DNA from: Murinocardiopsis flavida
Lineage (GTDB): Bacteria; Actinomycetota; Actinomycetes; Streptosporangiales; Streptosporangiaceae
Assembly (NCBI RefSeq): GCF_003014485.1
Contig: NZ_PYGA01000008.1
Span: 62,001 to 126,000, forward strand
DNA length: 64,000 nucleotides
Direction of reading: 5' to 3'
Positions 16,987-25,944 of this stretch are shown here, in pieces (the first letter of the stretch is position 1; every line of letters begins with the position of its first letter). The notes beneath the pieces are model-generated. The model saw only the letters and a list, made by a program, of their open reading frames with translations, made no database searches and was not told the DNA's origin. Position numbers and translations under genes: made by a program.

Positions 16987-18149
16987 GCGGGCCGCATCAC
17001 CGTCCCCCGGGCCAACCGTCCGGGGGGCGTCCCCGGGTCGTGCCCGACGACGCCAGGGCCATCGCGGTGCTGTGCACGCTGCTGCTCCTGCTCGGCCTGA
17101 CCTCCTCCGTGCACCCCGCCGCCGGCGTGTCAGGGGCGCGCGACGACACCCGCGCCGTGGACCTGCTGCGGCGCGCCGTGCGCGCCGAGGCCCAACTCGG
17201 CTACGAGGGGGTGCAGCGGCTCTCGTTCTTCAACGGGCAACGTACCCAGAGCACGACCGTCGAGGTCGCGCACCAGCCCGGATACGGCACAGTGCTCGAC
17301 CGGCCCGAATCCGGCGGCGGCGCCGGCGGGCTCGTCGTCGACGCCGAGCTGCCGCCGGGTGAGGCCGTCGACTCAGCCCAACCCCCGCTGGACCTCGACG
17401 ACACCCTCCTCACGCTGCTGCGCGGCAACTACACCATTGCGGCCGCCGGCGACGCCGTCGTCTGCGGCAGGGACGCCGGGATGGTCGAGGCGCGCCGTTC
17501 CGACGGGTCGGCCGCCGGGCGCTTCTGGATCGACGACGCCACCGGCCTGCTGCTGCGCCGCGAGACCCTCGACAACGAGGGGAGGGTCGCCCAGTCGAGC
17601 GTGTTCGTCGCCATCGAGATGGTGGAGCGGGCCGGGGACGAGTCCGAGAGCGCCGCGGCGGGGCCGCCGTCGCGCATGTTCGCCGGGTCTCGCCGCACCG
17701 AACCGTGGGGCGACCGGCTCGGCGCCGCCGACCGCCGCAGGCTCGACGCCGCCGGGTGGCGGCTGCCCGAGCGGCTGGCCGGGCGGTTCAGCCTGGTCGA
17801 GGCGCGGTCCAGGGGGGCGGGTGCCGCGCGCGCCGTGCACCTCACCTATTCCGACGGGCTCTCCATGCTCTCGGTGTTCGTCCAGCCCGGCCGGTTGCGG
17901 CCGACCGGTACCGGGTCCGTCGCGGGGCTCCGCGCGGTGGCGGAGGACGGCGCGACCGTCTACGTCGGCGACGCGGGCCAGCACCGCCGCATGTGGGGCG
18001 CAGGCGGGTTCGTCTACACGGTCATGGCCGACGCGCCGGCCGAGTCGGTCGAGGCCGCGTCGGGCTCGCTCCCCGCGCCCGACGGCACCGGCTTCTGGGC
18101 GCGCATCGGGCGCGGTTTCGACCGGTTGGGGTCCTGGGTCGGCCTCTGA
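16983..18149 (+). CDS. RseB/MucB-like exported sigma-E regulatory protein
   Basis: The GTG at 16983 overlaps the rseA stop. The product has 388 residues: an N-terminal signal or anchor helix (AIAVLCTLLLLLGLTSSVHP), then an outer-surface protein with an N-terminal lipoprotein-like fold (LGYEGVQRLSFFNGQRTQST, GRFWIDDATGLLLRRETLD) and a C-terminal domain (HLTYSDGLSMLSVFVQP, MWGAGGFVYTVMADAP). This is the MucB/RseB layout, which senses envelope damage and protects the anti-sigma factor from cleavage. The operon position directly after rseA supports the call. Confidence 0.8.
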   Translation: MSGPHHRPPGQPSGGRPRVVPDDARAIAVLCTLLLLLGLTSSVHPAAGVSGARDDTRAVDLLRRAVRAEAQLGYEGVQRLSFFNGQRTQSTTVEVAHQPGYGTVLDRPESGGGAGGLVVDAELPPGEAVDSAQPPLDLDDTLLTLLRGNYTIAAAGDAVVCGRDAGMVEARRSDGSAAGRFWIDDATGLLLRRETLDNEGRVAQSSVFVAIEMVERAGDESESAAAGPPSRMFAGSRRTEPWGDRLGAADRRRLDAAGWRLPERLAGRFSLVEARSRGAGAARAVHLTYSDGLSMLSVFVQPGRLRPTGTGSVAGLRAVAEDGATVYVGDAGQHRRMWGAGGFVYTVMADAPAESVEAASGSLPAPDGTGFWARIGRGFDRLGSWVGL

Positions 18150-18178
18150 GCGGCGGCCGGGGCGCCGGGACCGCCCGT

Positions 18179-18197
18179 GCCCCGCGCTCCGCGGGGC
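18179..18197 (+). terminator. hairpin after the sigE-rseA-rseB operon
   Basis: GCCCCGCG, loop CTC, CGCGGGGC, followed by GTTGTGGG. It separates rseB from htrA, which has its own leader. Confidence 0.5.
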
Positions 18198-18437
18198 GTT
18201 GTGGGCCGTGGCGGCGCGTCTGCCTGCGCGGTTCCGCAAAACGGCGGCCGATACGGGCCGCCGTCCCCGGCGGATCCCACGAGACACCCCCCGGCAGACC
18301 ACGTAAAGTCGGAGGGTCACGACAACCGGCGCGATACGGGCGGAACACCACCGATACCGGCGTAGGGTGCGAGCACTTGACCGACGAATTCGGCACGGGG
18401 TGCACCGAGTGCGGATGCGGCAACAGACGGAGAGTTC

Positions 18438-20213
18438 ATGACCGACGAGACCGGACACAGCGCTCCCGACGACGGGAGCCCTCCCGAGGAGTACCCCCGC
18501 CAGGGGCCCGACGCGGTGTCCGATCACCCGGTCGGCGCTCCTCCGGCCGACCCTGACCCCGCCGGGGCGTGGCAGGCCGAGGCCGCCAACGCGTCCGATG
18601 CGCCGTCCGGTCCCCGCCGGCCGCCCTACGAGCCCGATGTGTCCGCCCCGCAGGTCCCGCAGTGGAACCGCGAGCCCGCGCGCGGCCCGCAGTACGGGTC
18701 CGCCGACCACTGGGACCGCCCGCCGGGCACCGGCGCCCAGCAGGGGGCCGACCCCGCGCTCGGCGCCGCGCCGCAGCGCCCCGCGCCCGGCCCCGGACCT
18801 GGAACCGGCCCCGGACCTGGAACCGGCCCCGGTCCGCAGCCGACCCAGGGCACGCCCTCGGCACACGCCATGGGAACGCAGGGCGGCCCGCCCCCCGTGG
18901 GAATGCGCTCGGGGCCGCCCGGCCCCCAAGGTCCGGGCTTCGGCGCGGGCGCACCCGGTGGGCCCGGCGCACCCAGCGGTCCCGGTGCTCCCGGCGGACC
19001 CAATGGACCCGGCGGACCAGGAGGACCCGGCGGCCCCCCCGGTCCCGGGCGGCCGCCCGGGCCGGGCGACCCGTGGGCGGCCACCGGCCAATGGCAGGCG
19101 GCCCCGGCGCGCCGCCGCCGGTTCGTCCCGCTGTGGGGCCTCGTGGTCTGCGTCGCCGTCGTGGCGCTGCTCGCCGCCGGTGCGGGCGGCGCGGTCGGCG
19201 GTGCCATCGGCTCGGCCGGTGCCGCGCCCACGTCGGAGTCCACCACCCTGAAGAACGACGTCCCCAAGGGCACGCCGAGCCGCGCCCCCGACACCATCGC
19301 GGGGGTCGCCCAGCGGGTCAGCCCGAGCGTGGTGTCGATCCGCCCCTCGGGCCGCGACAAGGGCGGCAACGGTTCCGGATTCGTGATCCGCGACAACTTC
19401 GTGGTCACCAACAACCACGTCGCCGCGGCGCTGCGCAGCGGTATCGAGGTGGCCTACAGCGACGGCCACACCACCGAGGCCGAGATCGTGGGCTCCTCGC
19501 CCAGTTCGGACCTCGCGGTGCTCGAACTTGCGGACCCCGTCGACGTCGACCCGCTGGAGTTCGGCGACTCCGAGAAGGCGACGGTCGGCGACGAGGTCAT
19601 CGCCATCGGGGCGCCCCTCGGCCTCGACGGCACGGTCACGACCGGCATCATCAGCGCCAAGGACCGCCCGGTGACCGTCGGCGAGCGGGGCGACGAGACC
19701 TTCATCAACGCATTGCAGACCGACGCCGCGGTCAACCCCGGCAACTCCGGCGGCCCGCTGGTCGACGCCGAGGGCCGCGTCATCGGGGTGAACTCCGCCA
19801 TCGCCACCATGGGCTCCGAGAACCCCGGCCAGCAGTCCGGCAGCATCGGCCTCGGCTTCGCAATTCCGGCCAAGCAGGCCGAGCGGGTCGTCGGCCAGCT
19901 CGTCGACACCGGCGCGGCACCGCACGCGGTCATGGGCGCCAACCTCGACGTCCGCTACCAGGGCGGCGGGGCGCGCATCATCGACGACAAGGACGCGGGG
20001 GGCGAGGCGGTCGAGGAGGACGGCCCCGCCGATTCCGCCGGGCTCAAGCCGGGCGACGTCATCACCGAGTTCGCCGACACCCGCATCCGCGACGCCAACC
20101 AGCTCATCAACCTCATCCGCGAGAAGAAGCCCAAGGAGAAGGTGAAGCTCGTCTACAAGCGCGGCGGTCAGGACAAGACCACCGAGATCACCCTCGGGTC
20201 GTCCAAGGACTGA
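18438..20213 (+). CDS. HtrA-like membrane serine protease with PDZ domain
   Basis: A protein of 591 residues. Residues 1-230 are a disordered Pro/Gly cytosolic region with 18-bp DNA repeats ([11 protein letters not shown]). One membrane helix follows ([20 protein letters not shown]). The trypsin-like domain has the triad H327 (TNNHV), D358 (SSDLAVLEL) and S437 (GNSGGPL). One PDZ domain closes the protein ([20 protein letters not shown]). It degrades or refolds damaged exported proteins and is a usual SigE target. GGAGAG precedes the ATG. In mycobacteria a tatB gene often follows; none is present here. Confidence 0.92.
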   Translation: MTDETGHSAPDDGSPPEEYPRQGPDAVSDHPVGAPPADPDPAGAWQAEAANASDAPSGPRRPPYEPDVSAPQVPQWNREPARGPQYGSADHWDRPPGTGAQQGADPALGAAPQRPAPGPGPGTGPGPGTGPGPQPTQGTPSAHAMGTQGGPPPVGMRSGPPGPQGPGFGAGAPGGPGAPSGPGAPGGPNGPGGPGGPGGPPGPGRPPGPGDPWAATGQWQAAPARRRRFVPLWGLVVCVAVVALLAAGAGGAVGGAIGSAGAAPTSESTTLKNDVPKGTPSRAPDTIAGVAQRVSPSVVSIRPSGRDKGGNGSGFVIRDNFVVTNNHVAAALRSGIEVAYSDGHTTEAEIVGSSPSSDLAVLELADPVDVDPLEFGDSEKATVGDEVIAIGAPLGLDGTVTTGIISAKDRPVTVGERGDETFINALQTDAAVNPGNSGGPLVDAEGRVIGVNSAIATMGSENPGQQSGSIGLGFAIPAKQAERVVGQLVDTGAAPHAVMGANLDVRYQGGGARIIDDKDAGGEAVEEDGPADSAGLKPGDVITEFADTRIRDANQLINLIREKKPKEKVKLVYKRGGQDKTTEITLGSSKD

Positions 20214-20215
20214 CC

Positions 20216-20261
20216 CGAACGGCGCGGGGCGGGTGCCGCGGCACCCGCCCCGCGCCGTTCG
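20216..20261. terminator. perfect 46-bp palindrome between convergent htrA and mrp
   Basis: Every base from 20216 to 20261 pairs with its mirror (23-bp arms, no spacer, arms begin CGAACGGCGCGG). It starts 2 bp after the htrA stop and ends 12 bp before the mrp stop. As RNA it would be a very stable hairpin on either strand without a U-run, fitting a bidirectional terminator. Confidence 0.8.
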
Positions 20262-20273
20262 GTCGCGCCCGGG

Positions 20274-21410
20274 TCAGCGCCCGGCCGGGCTGATGCCCAA
20301 CTGCATGCCCGAGAGCCCGCGCGGCTTGCCCACCAGGCCGGTGGCGATCGACGTGAGGACCTTGGACGCCTCGGTGTCGGGGTCGCTGAGCACGAACGGC
20401 TTGCCGGAGTCGCCGCCCTCGCGCAGCCCCATGTCGAGCGGGACCTGGCCGAGCAGCGGCACCTCGGCTCCCAGCGACCGGGTGAGCCCGTCGGCGACCT
20501 GGCGGCCGCCGCCCTCGCCGAACAGCCGGGTGCGCTCGCCGCCGGGGGCGTCGTAGTAGGACATGTTCTCGATGACGCCGACCACCCGCTGGTGGGTCTG
20601 CGCGGAGATCGCGCCGGCGCGCTCGGCGACCTCGGCCGCCGCCTGCTGCGGGGTGGTGACCACCAGGATCTCGGCGCTCGGCAGCAGCTGCGCGACCGAG
20701 ATGGCGATGTCGCCCGTGCCGGGCGGCAGGTCCATGAGCAGGACGTCGAGGTCGCCCCAGAACACGTCGGACAGGAACTGCTGGAGCGCGCGGTGCAGCA
20801 TCGGGCCGCGCCACACCACGGGCTGGTTGCCCTGGGTGAACATGCCGACCGAGATGACCTTGATGTCGTGGGCGGTCGGCGGCAGGATCATGTCCTCGAC
20901 CTTGGTGGGGTGGTCGGAGGCGCCCAGCATCCGCGGCACGGAGTGCCCGTAGATGTCGGCGTCGACCACGCCCACTTTGTGGCCCTCGGCGGCCATGGCG
21001 GCGGCGAGGTTGACGGTGATGGAGGACTTGCCGACACCGCCCTTGCCGGACGCGACCGCGAAGACGCGGGTGAGCGAGTTGGGCTTGGCGAAGGGGATCT
21101 CCTTATCGGCCTGCCCGCCGCGCAGCTTGGTCTGGAGCGCCTTGCGCTGCTCCTCGCTCATGACGTCGAGCTCGACCGTGACACCGGTGACACCGGTGAC
21201 CTTGGAGACCGCGGTGGTGACGTCCTTCTCGATGCGCCCCTTCATCGGGCATCCGGCCACCGTGAGGAAGATGCCGACGGCCACGGTGCCGTCGTCGGCG
21301 ATGTCGACGCTCTTGACCATGTCGAGTTCGGTGATGGGGCGGTGGATCTCGGGGTCCTGGACCGTGGCGAGCGCCGCGGTCACCTGCTCGGTGGTGGGTG
21401 TGGAGGCCAT
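20274..21410 (-). CDS. mrp: Mrp/ApbC-type iron-sulfur cluster carrier ATPase
   Basis: A P-loop ATPase of 378 residues that carries and transfers Fe-S clusters. An N-terminal DUF59/MIP18 domain (residues 1-95, VQDPEIHRPITELDMV, VAGCPMK) is followed by the deviant Walker A ASGKGGVGKSSITVNLA, DADIYGHSVPRMLG, the Walker B-like LLMDLPPGTGD and VIENMSY. The CxxC motif found in many Mrp proteins is not obvious in ENMSYYDAPGG, so the cluster-binding mode may differ. The same frame runs open far upstream, but homology begins at the ATG at 21410. Confidence 0.93.
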   Translation of the reverse strand: MASTPTTEQVTAALATVQDPEIHRPITELDMVKSVDIADDGTVAVGIFLTVAGCPMKGRIEKDVTTAVSKVTGVTGVTVELDVMSEEQRKALQTKLRGGQADKEIPFAKPNSLTRVFAVASGKGGVGKSSITVNLAAAMAAEGHKVGVVDADIYGHSVPRMLGASDHPTKVEDMILPPTAHDIKVISVGMFTQGNQPVVWRGPMLHRALQQFLSDVFWGDLDVLLMDLPPGTGDIAISVAQLLPSAEILVVTTPQQAAAEVAERAGAISAQTHQRVVGVIENMSYYDAPGGERTRLFGEGGGRQVADGLTRSLGAEVPLLGQVPLDMGLREGGDSGKPFVLSDPDTEASKVLTSIATGLVGKPRGLSGMQLGISPAGR

Positions 21411-21417
21411 GCTCCCA

Positions 21418-21423
21418 ATGGTA
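21418..21423 (-). promoter_or_regulatory. -10 element, probable leaderless mrp promoter
   Basis: On the minus strand TACCAT is followed by TGGGAGC (7 nt) and the mrp ATG. Confidence 0.45.
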
Positions 21424-21554
21424 CGAAAGAGCGGCGGCCTCATGGTCGCCGCGCCCGGCCGGACACGGGCGGCCCCGCGCCGGGGCGGTCCCCGCGGCGG
21501 GCCCTGAGGCCCTGTACGGCGCGTCCTTAACGCGGTCGCTACATCCGCGGCTAG

Positions 21555-21560
21555 TAATCT
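21555..21560 (+). promoter_or_regulatory. -10 element upstream of the CPBP protease gene
   Basis: TAATCT lies 9 nt before the ATG at 21570. No Shine-Dalgarno sequence is visible, so a leaderless or very short leader is likely. Confidence 0.4.
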
Positions 21561-21569
21561 CGGCAGACG

Positions 21570-22718
21570 ATGGGAAATTCGCCACCTGCGTCGGGATCGT
21601 GGCCTTCCGAACCCCGGGGTTCCGAACGCACCGAGGCCCGGACCGCACCGTCGTGGGCGTGGCCACCCAGCGCCGAGGCGGGCACGGCCCCCGTATGGGC
21701 ATGGCCGCCGCCTCCGGCGCCGCGCCCCAGCGCCGCCCGGGTGGCCGACGCCCCGCCGGGCACGCCGTACCACCGGATCGCGCGCACGGTCCGGTACCGG
21801 TGGTGGGTCCCGCCGGTCGCGCTGGTGATCCTGGTCGCACTGGTGTTCCTGCTCCAGGTCCTGGTCGTCAACATCGCGGGGCTGGTCGCGCTGCTCGCCG
21901 GGTCGCCGCCCGAGGGCACCGCCATCTTCGGGTGGGTGGTGCCCGACTTCGCGGTCACCCTGATCCTCACCGCCATGATGATCCCCGCCGCGCTCCTCAC
22001 CGCCCGGTTCGTGCAGCGGCGGCGCATGGGCAGCCTCGTCTCGGTCGAGGGCCGGTTGCGGGGCCGCTGGCTGCTGATCTGCCTGGGGCTGGCCCTCTGC
22101 GGCGTCGCGGCCTCGCTGGTGTACCACTTCGTGCTCAACGAGGCGGTGACGCCCGGTCAGCCGTTCCTCGGGCCGTTCGAGGGCGCCGGCACCTTCGCGA
22201 TCGCCGTGGTCGTCATCGCGCTGTTCATGCCCTTCCAGGCCGCGGGCGAGGAGATCGCGCTGCGCGGTTTCCTGATGCAGGCGGTCGGGTCCTACGGTGC
22301 GGGCCCCGACGAAGCCGGCGGCGGCCGCGCGCTCGACCGATTCCTCCGCGGCCCGGTCCTCGCGATCCTCGTCAGCGGCGGGGTGTTCGCACTGCTGCAC
22401 AACTACGACATGCTCGGCAAGGCCGACGTCGCCGTGTTCGGCCTCGCCATCGCCTGGCTCACCTGGTACACCGGCGGCATCGAGGCCGCGATCGCGCTGC
22501 ACGTCCTGCACAACGCACTCGGCATGGGCCTGTCGGCGTACCACGGCACCCTCGCCGACGCCGGTACCGGGGCGGCCGACCTGGCGAACCTGGCCGGCAC
22601 CGTCATCGAGGTCGGGGTCTACACCGGGGCCGTCGTGCTCGCCGCGCGCTGGCTGGGGCTGCGCCGCACGGTCCCGGGCACCGAGCCCGCGGAGCCGCCC
22701 GCGGCGCCGTCGGCCTGA
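21570..22718 (+). CDS. CPBP-family intramembrane metalloprotease
   Basis: A 382-residue multi-spanning protein. After a Pro/Ala-rich cytosolic stretch of about 60 residues there are about eight membrane helices. The conserved motifs of the CAAX protease/bacteriocin-processing family are present: E227-E228 in AGEEIALRGFL, GVFALLHNYD and LHVLHNALG. These motifs supply the catalytic Glu and metal-binding His residues. Substrates of actinobacterial members are mostly unknown. Divergent from mrp. Confidence 0.9.
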   Translation: MGNSPPASGSWPSEPRGSERTEARTAPSWAWPPSAEAGTAPVWAWPPPPAPRPSAARVADAPPGTPYHRIARTVRYRWWVPPVALVILVALVFLLQVLVVNIAGLVALLAGSPPEGTAIFGWVVPDFAVTLILTAMMIPAALLTARFVQRRRMGSLVSVEGRLRGRWLLICLGLALCGVAASLVYHFVLNEAVTPGQPFLGPFEGAGTFAIAVVVIALFMPFQAAGEEIALRGFLMQAVGSYGAGPDEAGGGRALDRFLRGPVLAILVSGGVFALLHNYDMLGKADVAVFGLAIAWLTWYTGGIEAAIALHVLHNALGMGLSAYHGTLADAGTGAADLANLAGTVIEVGVYTGAVVLAARWLGLRRTVPGTEPAEPPAAPSA

Positions 22719-22835
22719 GCCCCGCTGCCGCGCACGAACCTCGATCTCACGGGTTGAGCTGGCATTACCCCCAACACCGCAGGATCCGAAGCGGCGTTTT
22801 CCGGTGAGATCGCGCGGGTACCACTCCGAACAGTC

Positions 22836-23498
22836 ATGAGAGCCGAGCCGACTTGCCCTCGTTGCGGGCGCGCAGTCCACGCACCAGACCTGTGGAGCAG
22901 CGCGTGGCAATGCGACGTGCACGGGCCGGTCGCACCCCTTCAGGCCGTGCGCAGGCCGGGCGAGGCGGGCCTGCAACGCCTCCTCGGCATCGCCCAGGTG
23001 CCCGTCTGGATCCCGTGGCCGCTGCCGTCGGGCTGGGTGGTCACCGGCTTCGCCGACGCCGGTGACGACCGCACAGGGGCGCTCGGAGCGGCGGTCGCGC
23101 TCTCGGGGCCCGCCCCGCTCGGCGGTGTCGGCGAGCTCGTCATCACGGCAGAGGACCCCGGCATCGGGCTGGGGGCGCGGCTCGCCGGGCTCCCCGGCCC
23201 CGATCCCGGCCCCACCTTCGGCAACAGCGCGCCCGACGGCAAGGTGCGCCACGAGGGCCACGAGATCGCCCTGTGGAGCGTCGACGCCGGCAAGGAGTGC
23301 GCGGTCTACGTCGGCGAGGCCCTCGCCCACTGGCTGTGGTTCGTCCTCAGCCCCGCCGACTGCGGCGTCCTGATGTGCGAGATCACCGCCGTGCGCGACC
23401 TCCGCGACCTGCACGACGGCGGTGTCGCGCTCGAACCGCCCTTCGGCGCGCCGTCGCCGTTCCTCGACGCGGCGCTGCGCCCGGCCCCGGAGGGGTAG
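22836..23498 (+). CDS. DUF6758 family protein
   Basis: A 220-residue protein with an N-terminal zinc-ribbon half (CPRCGRAVHAPDLWSSAWQC, four ligands counting DVHG) and the conserved block VPVWIPWPLPSGWVVTGFAD, GDDRTGALGAAVALSGPAPL, YVGEALAHWLWFVLSPAD. This pattern matches the Streptomyces-type DUF6758 family, whose function is not known. In relatives the gene lies next to the PHP-domain gene, as here. Confidence 0.8.
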   Translation: MRAEPTCPRCGRAVHAPDLWSSAWQCDVHGPVAPLQAVRRPGEAGLQRLLGIAQVPVWIPWPLPSGWVVTGFADAGDDRTGALGAAVALSGPAPLGGVGELVITAEDPGIGLGARLAGLPGPDPGPTFGNSAPDGKVRHEGHEIALWSVDAGKECAVYVGEALAHWLWFVLSPADCGVLMCEITAVRDLRDLHDGGVALEPPFGAPSPFLDAALRPAPEG

Positions 23499-23499
23499 C

Positions 23500-23520
23500 G
23501 GGCCGCCGCGGCGGCGGCCC
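23500..23520 (+). terminator. GC hairpin after the DUF6758 gene
   Basis: GGGCCGCC, loop GCGGC, GGCGGCCC, immediately after the TAG stop; no T-run. Confidence 0.4.
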
Positions 23521-23554
23521 AACCCGCGCCCGGAACGATCCGCGAGACGCGCTC

Positions 23555-23560
23555 TAGACT
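23555..23560 (+). promoter_or_regulatory. -10 element, probable leaderless PHP-gene promoter
   Basis: TAGACT is followed by CGTGCG and then the ATG at 23567. Confidence 0.5.
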
Positions 23561-23566
23561 CGTGCG

Positions 23567-24430
23567 ATGCGCATCGACCTGCACTCGCACAGCTCCGTGT
23601 CCGACGGTACCGACGCACCTGCCGCCGTCATCGAGTACGCCCTTGCGGCCGGACTCGACGTCCTCGCTCTCACCGACCACGACACCATGGCGGGGATCGC
23701 TGCGGCGGCGGCCGCCGTGCCGCGCGGGTTCACCCTGGTGCCCGGCATGGAGCTGTCGTGTGCGTCCAACGGCGGCAGCGTGCACCTGCTGGGGTACCTG
23801 TTCGACCCCGAGTCCCCGGAGCTCGCCGCGGAACTGCGGCGTGTGCGCGCCGACCGCGTCATCCGCGCGCAGGGCATGGTGGAGCGGTTGAACGACGCCG
23901 GGGTCGGCGTCACGTGGGAGCGGGTCACCGAGATCGCGGGCGACATCGGCGGCGGCGACGTCGTGGGTCGTCCGCACATCGCCCGGGCGATCGTGGAGGC
24001 GGGCGCGGCAGAGGACGTGCAGGACGCGTTCGACCGGTGGGTCGGCCATGGCGGGCCCGCCTACGTCGAGCGCTACGCGCTCGACCCGGTGCGGGCTGTC
24101 GGGCTCGTGCGCGCGGCGGGCGGGGTGTGTGCCCTGGCCCACCCGGCGCGCGGCGAGGGGACCGACACCGGCGCCGTCTCACCGGAGACGGCAGAGGCCA
24201 TGGCACAGGCCGGGCTCGGCGGCATCGAGGCCGACCATCCGGCGCACGACGACGCCGAGCGTGTCTACTGGCGTGGTATCGCAGGGGACCTCGGGCTGGT
24301 GGTCACGGGATCCAGCGACGACCACGGCGACCTTTCGGGGCACCGGCTGGGCTGCGAGACCACCGCACCCGAGGCGTTCGAGGCGCTGATCGCCCCGGCG
24401 ACCGGCACGGCCCCCGTGGTCGGAGCCTGA
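23567..24430 (+). CDS. PHP-domain phosphoesterase
   Basis: A 287-residue metal-dependent phosphoesterase of the polymerase and histidinol phosphatase superfamily. The motifs are DLHSHSSVSDGTD near the N-terminus, LTDHDTMAG, PGMELSC, VVGRPHIARAIVEAG, CALAHPARG and SSDDHGDLSG near the C-terminus. These supply the His/Asp/Glu set for a trinuclear metal site. Related bacterial proteins act on 3',5'-nucleoside bisphosphates or oligoribonucleotides. The substrate here is not determined. Confidence 0.9.
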   Translation: MRIDLHSHSSVSDGTDAPAAVIEYALAAGLDVLALTDHDTMAGIAAAAAAVPRGFTLVPGMELSCASNGGSVHLLGYLFDPESPELAAELRRVRADRVIRAQGMVERLNDAGVGVTWERVTEIAGDIGGGDVVGRPHIARAIVEAGAAEDVQDAFDRWVGHGGPAYVERYALDPVRAVGLVRAAGGVCALAHPARGEGTDTGAVSPETAEAMAQAGLGGIEADHPAHDDAERVYWRGIAGDLGLVVTGSSDDHGDLSGHRLGCETTAPEAFEALIAPATGTAPVVGA

Positions 24431-24627
24431 CCGCCGGCGGGCCCGATCAGCGGCGGAACCGCGGCCGTCCGGACTTGGTCTGATGTGCGCGGATACGCGC
24501 TTACCGGCCGCTTAACGGGTATGCGGCAGCCTCGTGCGGCACCTCGGATTGCACATCCGCGCCGCGGAGCCGGGACAATGGGCCCGCACAGTTCGAGAAA
24601 CCGGACGTAAATCGAAGGGTCGGCACC

Positions 24628-25911
24628 GTGTTCTGGAATCGGAAGGGCAAGAAGAAGGGCGCCGGGGACGGCGGCGCGGACGCCTCGGCGACGGCGGTCG
24701 ACGACCCCAAGACGGACGATCTGGCGGAGAGCGCTGCCGATTCCGACTCCGACAACGCGGCGAAGGACACCGCGGCAGCGGCGGAGCCGGCCGCGGACGT
24801 CAAGGACGCCGAGGCCAAGGACGCTGACGCGGAGCAGGACGCCGACGCCGACGCCAAGGACACCGGCGCCGAGGACACTGAGGCCAAGGACGGTGCCAAG
24901 GCCGCCGACGTCGAGGACACTGACGTCGAAGCGGCCGCCGCCAATGACGCTGAGGCCAAGGGCACCGACGCAGAAATGGCCGACGCCAAGGGTGCCGCTG
25001 CGGAGCAGGACGAAGAGGACGCGGACTCGGAGCAGGACGCCGACGCCAAGAAGGCCGACGTCACGAAGGCCGACGCCAAGAAGGGCGACGCCAAGAAGGG
25101 CGACGCCAAGAAGGCTGACGCCAAGAAGTCCGACGCCACGAAGGTCGACGACGACGCTGAGGCCGAGGACGCGGACGCGGAGCAGGACGACGAGGACGAG
25201 GACGACGCCGCGGCGGCCGAGTCCGATGACGAACCCGCCGAACCCGCCGGACCCGTCGAGCCCGGCACGACCAAGGTCGACGCCGAGGGCGTCCAGTGCG
25301 TGCGCACCGCGGGGGTGCTGAAGTTCGAGGACGAAGAGTACGAGGTCGTCAGCAACACCTGGATCATCGAGGCCGACAAGGACGGCGTCATCGTCATCGA
25401 CCCGGCGCACGACGCCGAGGCCGTCCTCGAAGCGGTCGGCGACCGCGAGGTCCACCTCATCGCCTGCACCAACGGCTACAACACGCACATCCAGGCCGCG
25501 GTGGAGATCGCGGCGGAGACCGAGGCGCCCATCGCACTCCACCGGCGGGAGCTGCGCGCCTGGCGCAAGGTGCACGGTGTGGAGCACAACCCCGACATGG
25601 AGATCGAGGGCGGCGGTTCGCTGACGGTGGGCGACCTGGAGGTCGACATCCTGGCGACGCCGGGCACCTCGGTGGGGTCGGTGGCCTACTACGTCTCCGA
25701 GAAGGGGATCGTCGTCAGCGGCGACACCCTCCTCGCGGGGCGGATGGGCACGGTGGGCGGCGACTACATCGACTACACCACCCAGCTCGCCTCGATCGGC
25801 GAGGTCCTGCTGTCGCTGCCGCCCGAGACCAGGATCCTGCCCGACAGCGAGCGGGAGACGACGGTCGGCGCCGAGGCGAAGAACTTCGACACGTGGCTCA
25901 GCATGGACTGA
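24628..25911 (+). CDS. metallo-beta-lactamase-fold pseudoenzyme with an acidic/lysine repeat N-terminus
   Basis: The 427-residue product has two parts. Residues 20-210 are low complexity, built from degenerate ADAK/GDAKK/AEDA units, strongly charged and probably unfolded. From residue 222 an MBL fold is recognisable (VVSNTWIIEADKDGVIVIDP, GSVAYYVSEKGIVVSGDTLL). The HxHxDH motif has become N282-G-Y284-N-T286-H287, the usual TPGH is TPGT347, and the final GHG is replaced by PDSERE. Most metal ligands are therefore missing, so hydrolase activity is unlikely. A binding or scaffold role is inference. Confidence 0.85.
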   Translation: MFWNRKGKKKGAGDGGADASATAVDDPKTDDLAESAADSDSDNAAKDTAAAAEPAADVKDAEAKDADAEQDADADAKDTGAEDTEAKDGAKAADVEDTDVEAAAANDAEAKGTDAEMADAKGAAAEQDEEDADSEQDADAKKADVTKADAKKGDAKKGDAKKADAKKSDATKVDDDAEAEDADAEQDDEDEDDAAAAESDDEPAEPAGPVEPGTTKVDAEGVQCVRTAGVLKFEDEEYEVVSNTWIIEADKDGVIVIDPAHDAEAVLEAVGDREVHLIACTNGYNTHIQAAVEIAAETEAPIALHRRELRAWRKVHGVEHNPDMEIEGGGSLTVGDLEVDILATPGTSVGSVAYYVSEKGIVVSGDTLLAGRMGTVGGDYIDYTTQLASIGEVLLSLPPETRILPDSERETTVGAEAKNFDTWLSMD

Positions 25912-25919
25912 GCGGGGCC

Positions 25920-25943
25920 CCGGGGCGCCGCGCGGCGCCCCGG
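25920..25943. terminator. perfect 24-bp palindrome between convergent genes
   Basis: CCGGGGCGCCGC pairs with GCGGCGCCCCGG. It lies 8 bp after one stop and 1 bp before the other; a likely bidirectional terminator. Confidence 0.65.
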
Positions 25944-25944
25944 C

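Noticed and set aside
18805-18840. 18-bp tandem repeat in htrA
   Set aside because: In-frame Gly/Pro/Thr codon repeat in a disordered linker; ordinary for this kind of protein.
17373-19925. 850-codon minus-strand frame opposite rseB and htrA
   Set aside because: Antisense of well-supported genes; no domain recognised.
20274-23618. 1114-codon minus-strand frame extending the mrp gene upstream
   Set aside because: Homology begins at the ATG at 21410; beyond it the sequence is Arg/Gly/His-rich and lies antisense to the CPBP and DUF6758 genes.
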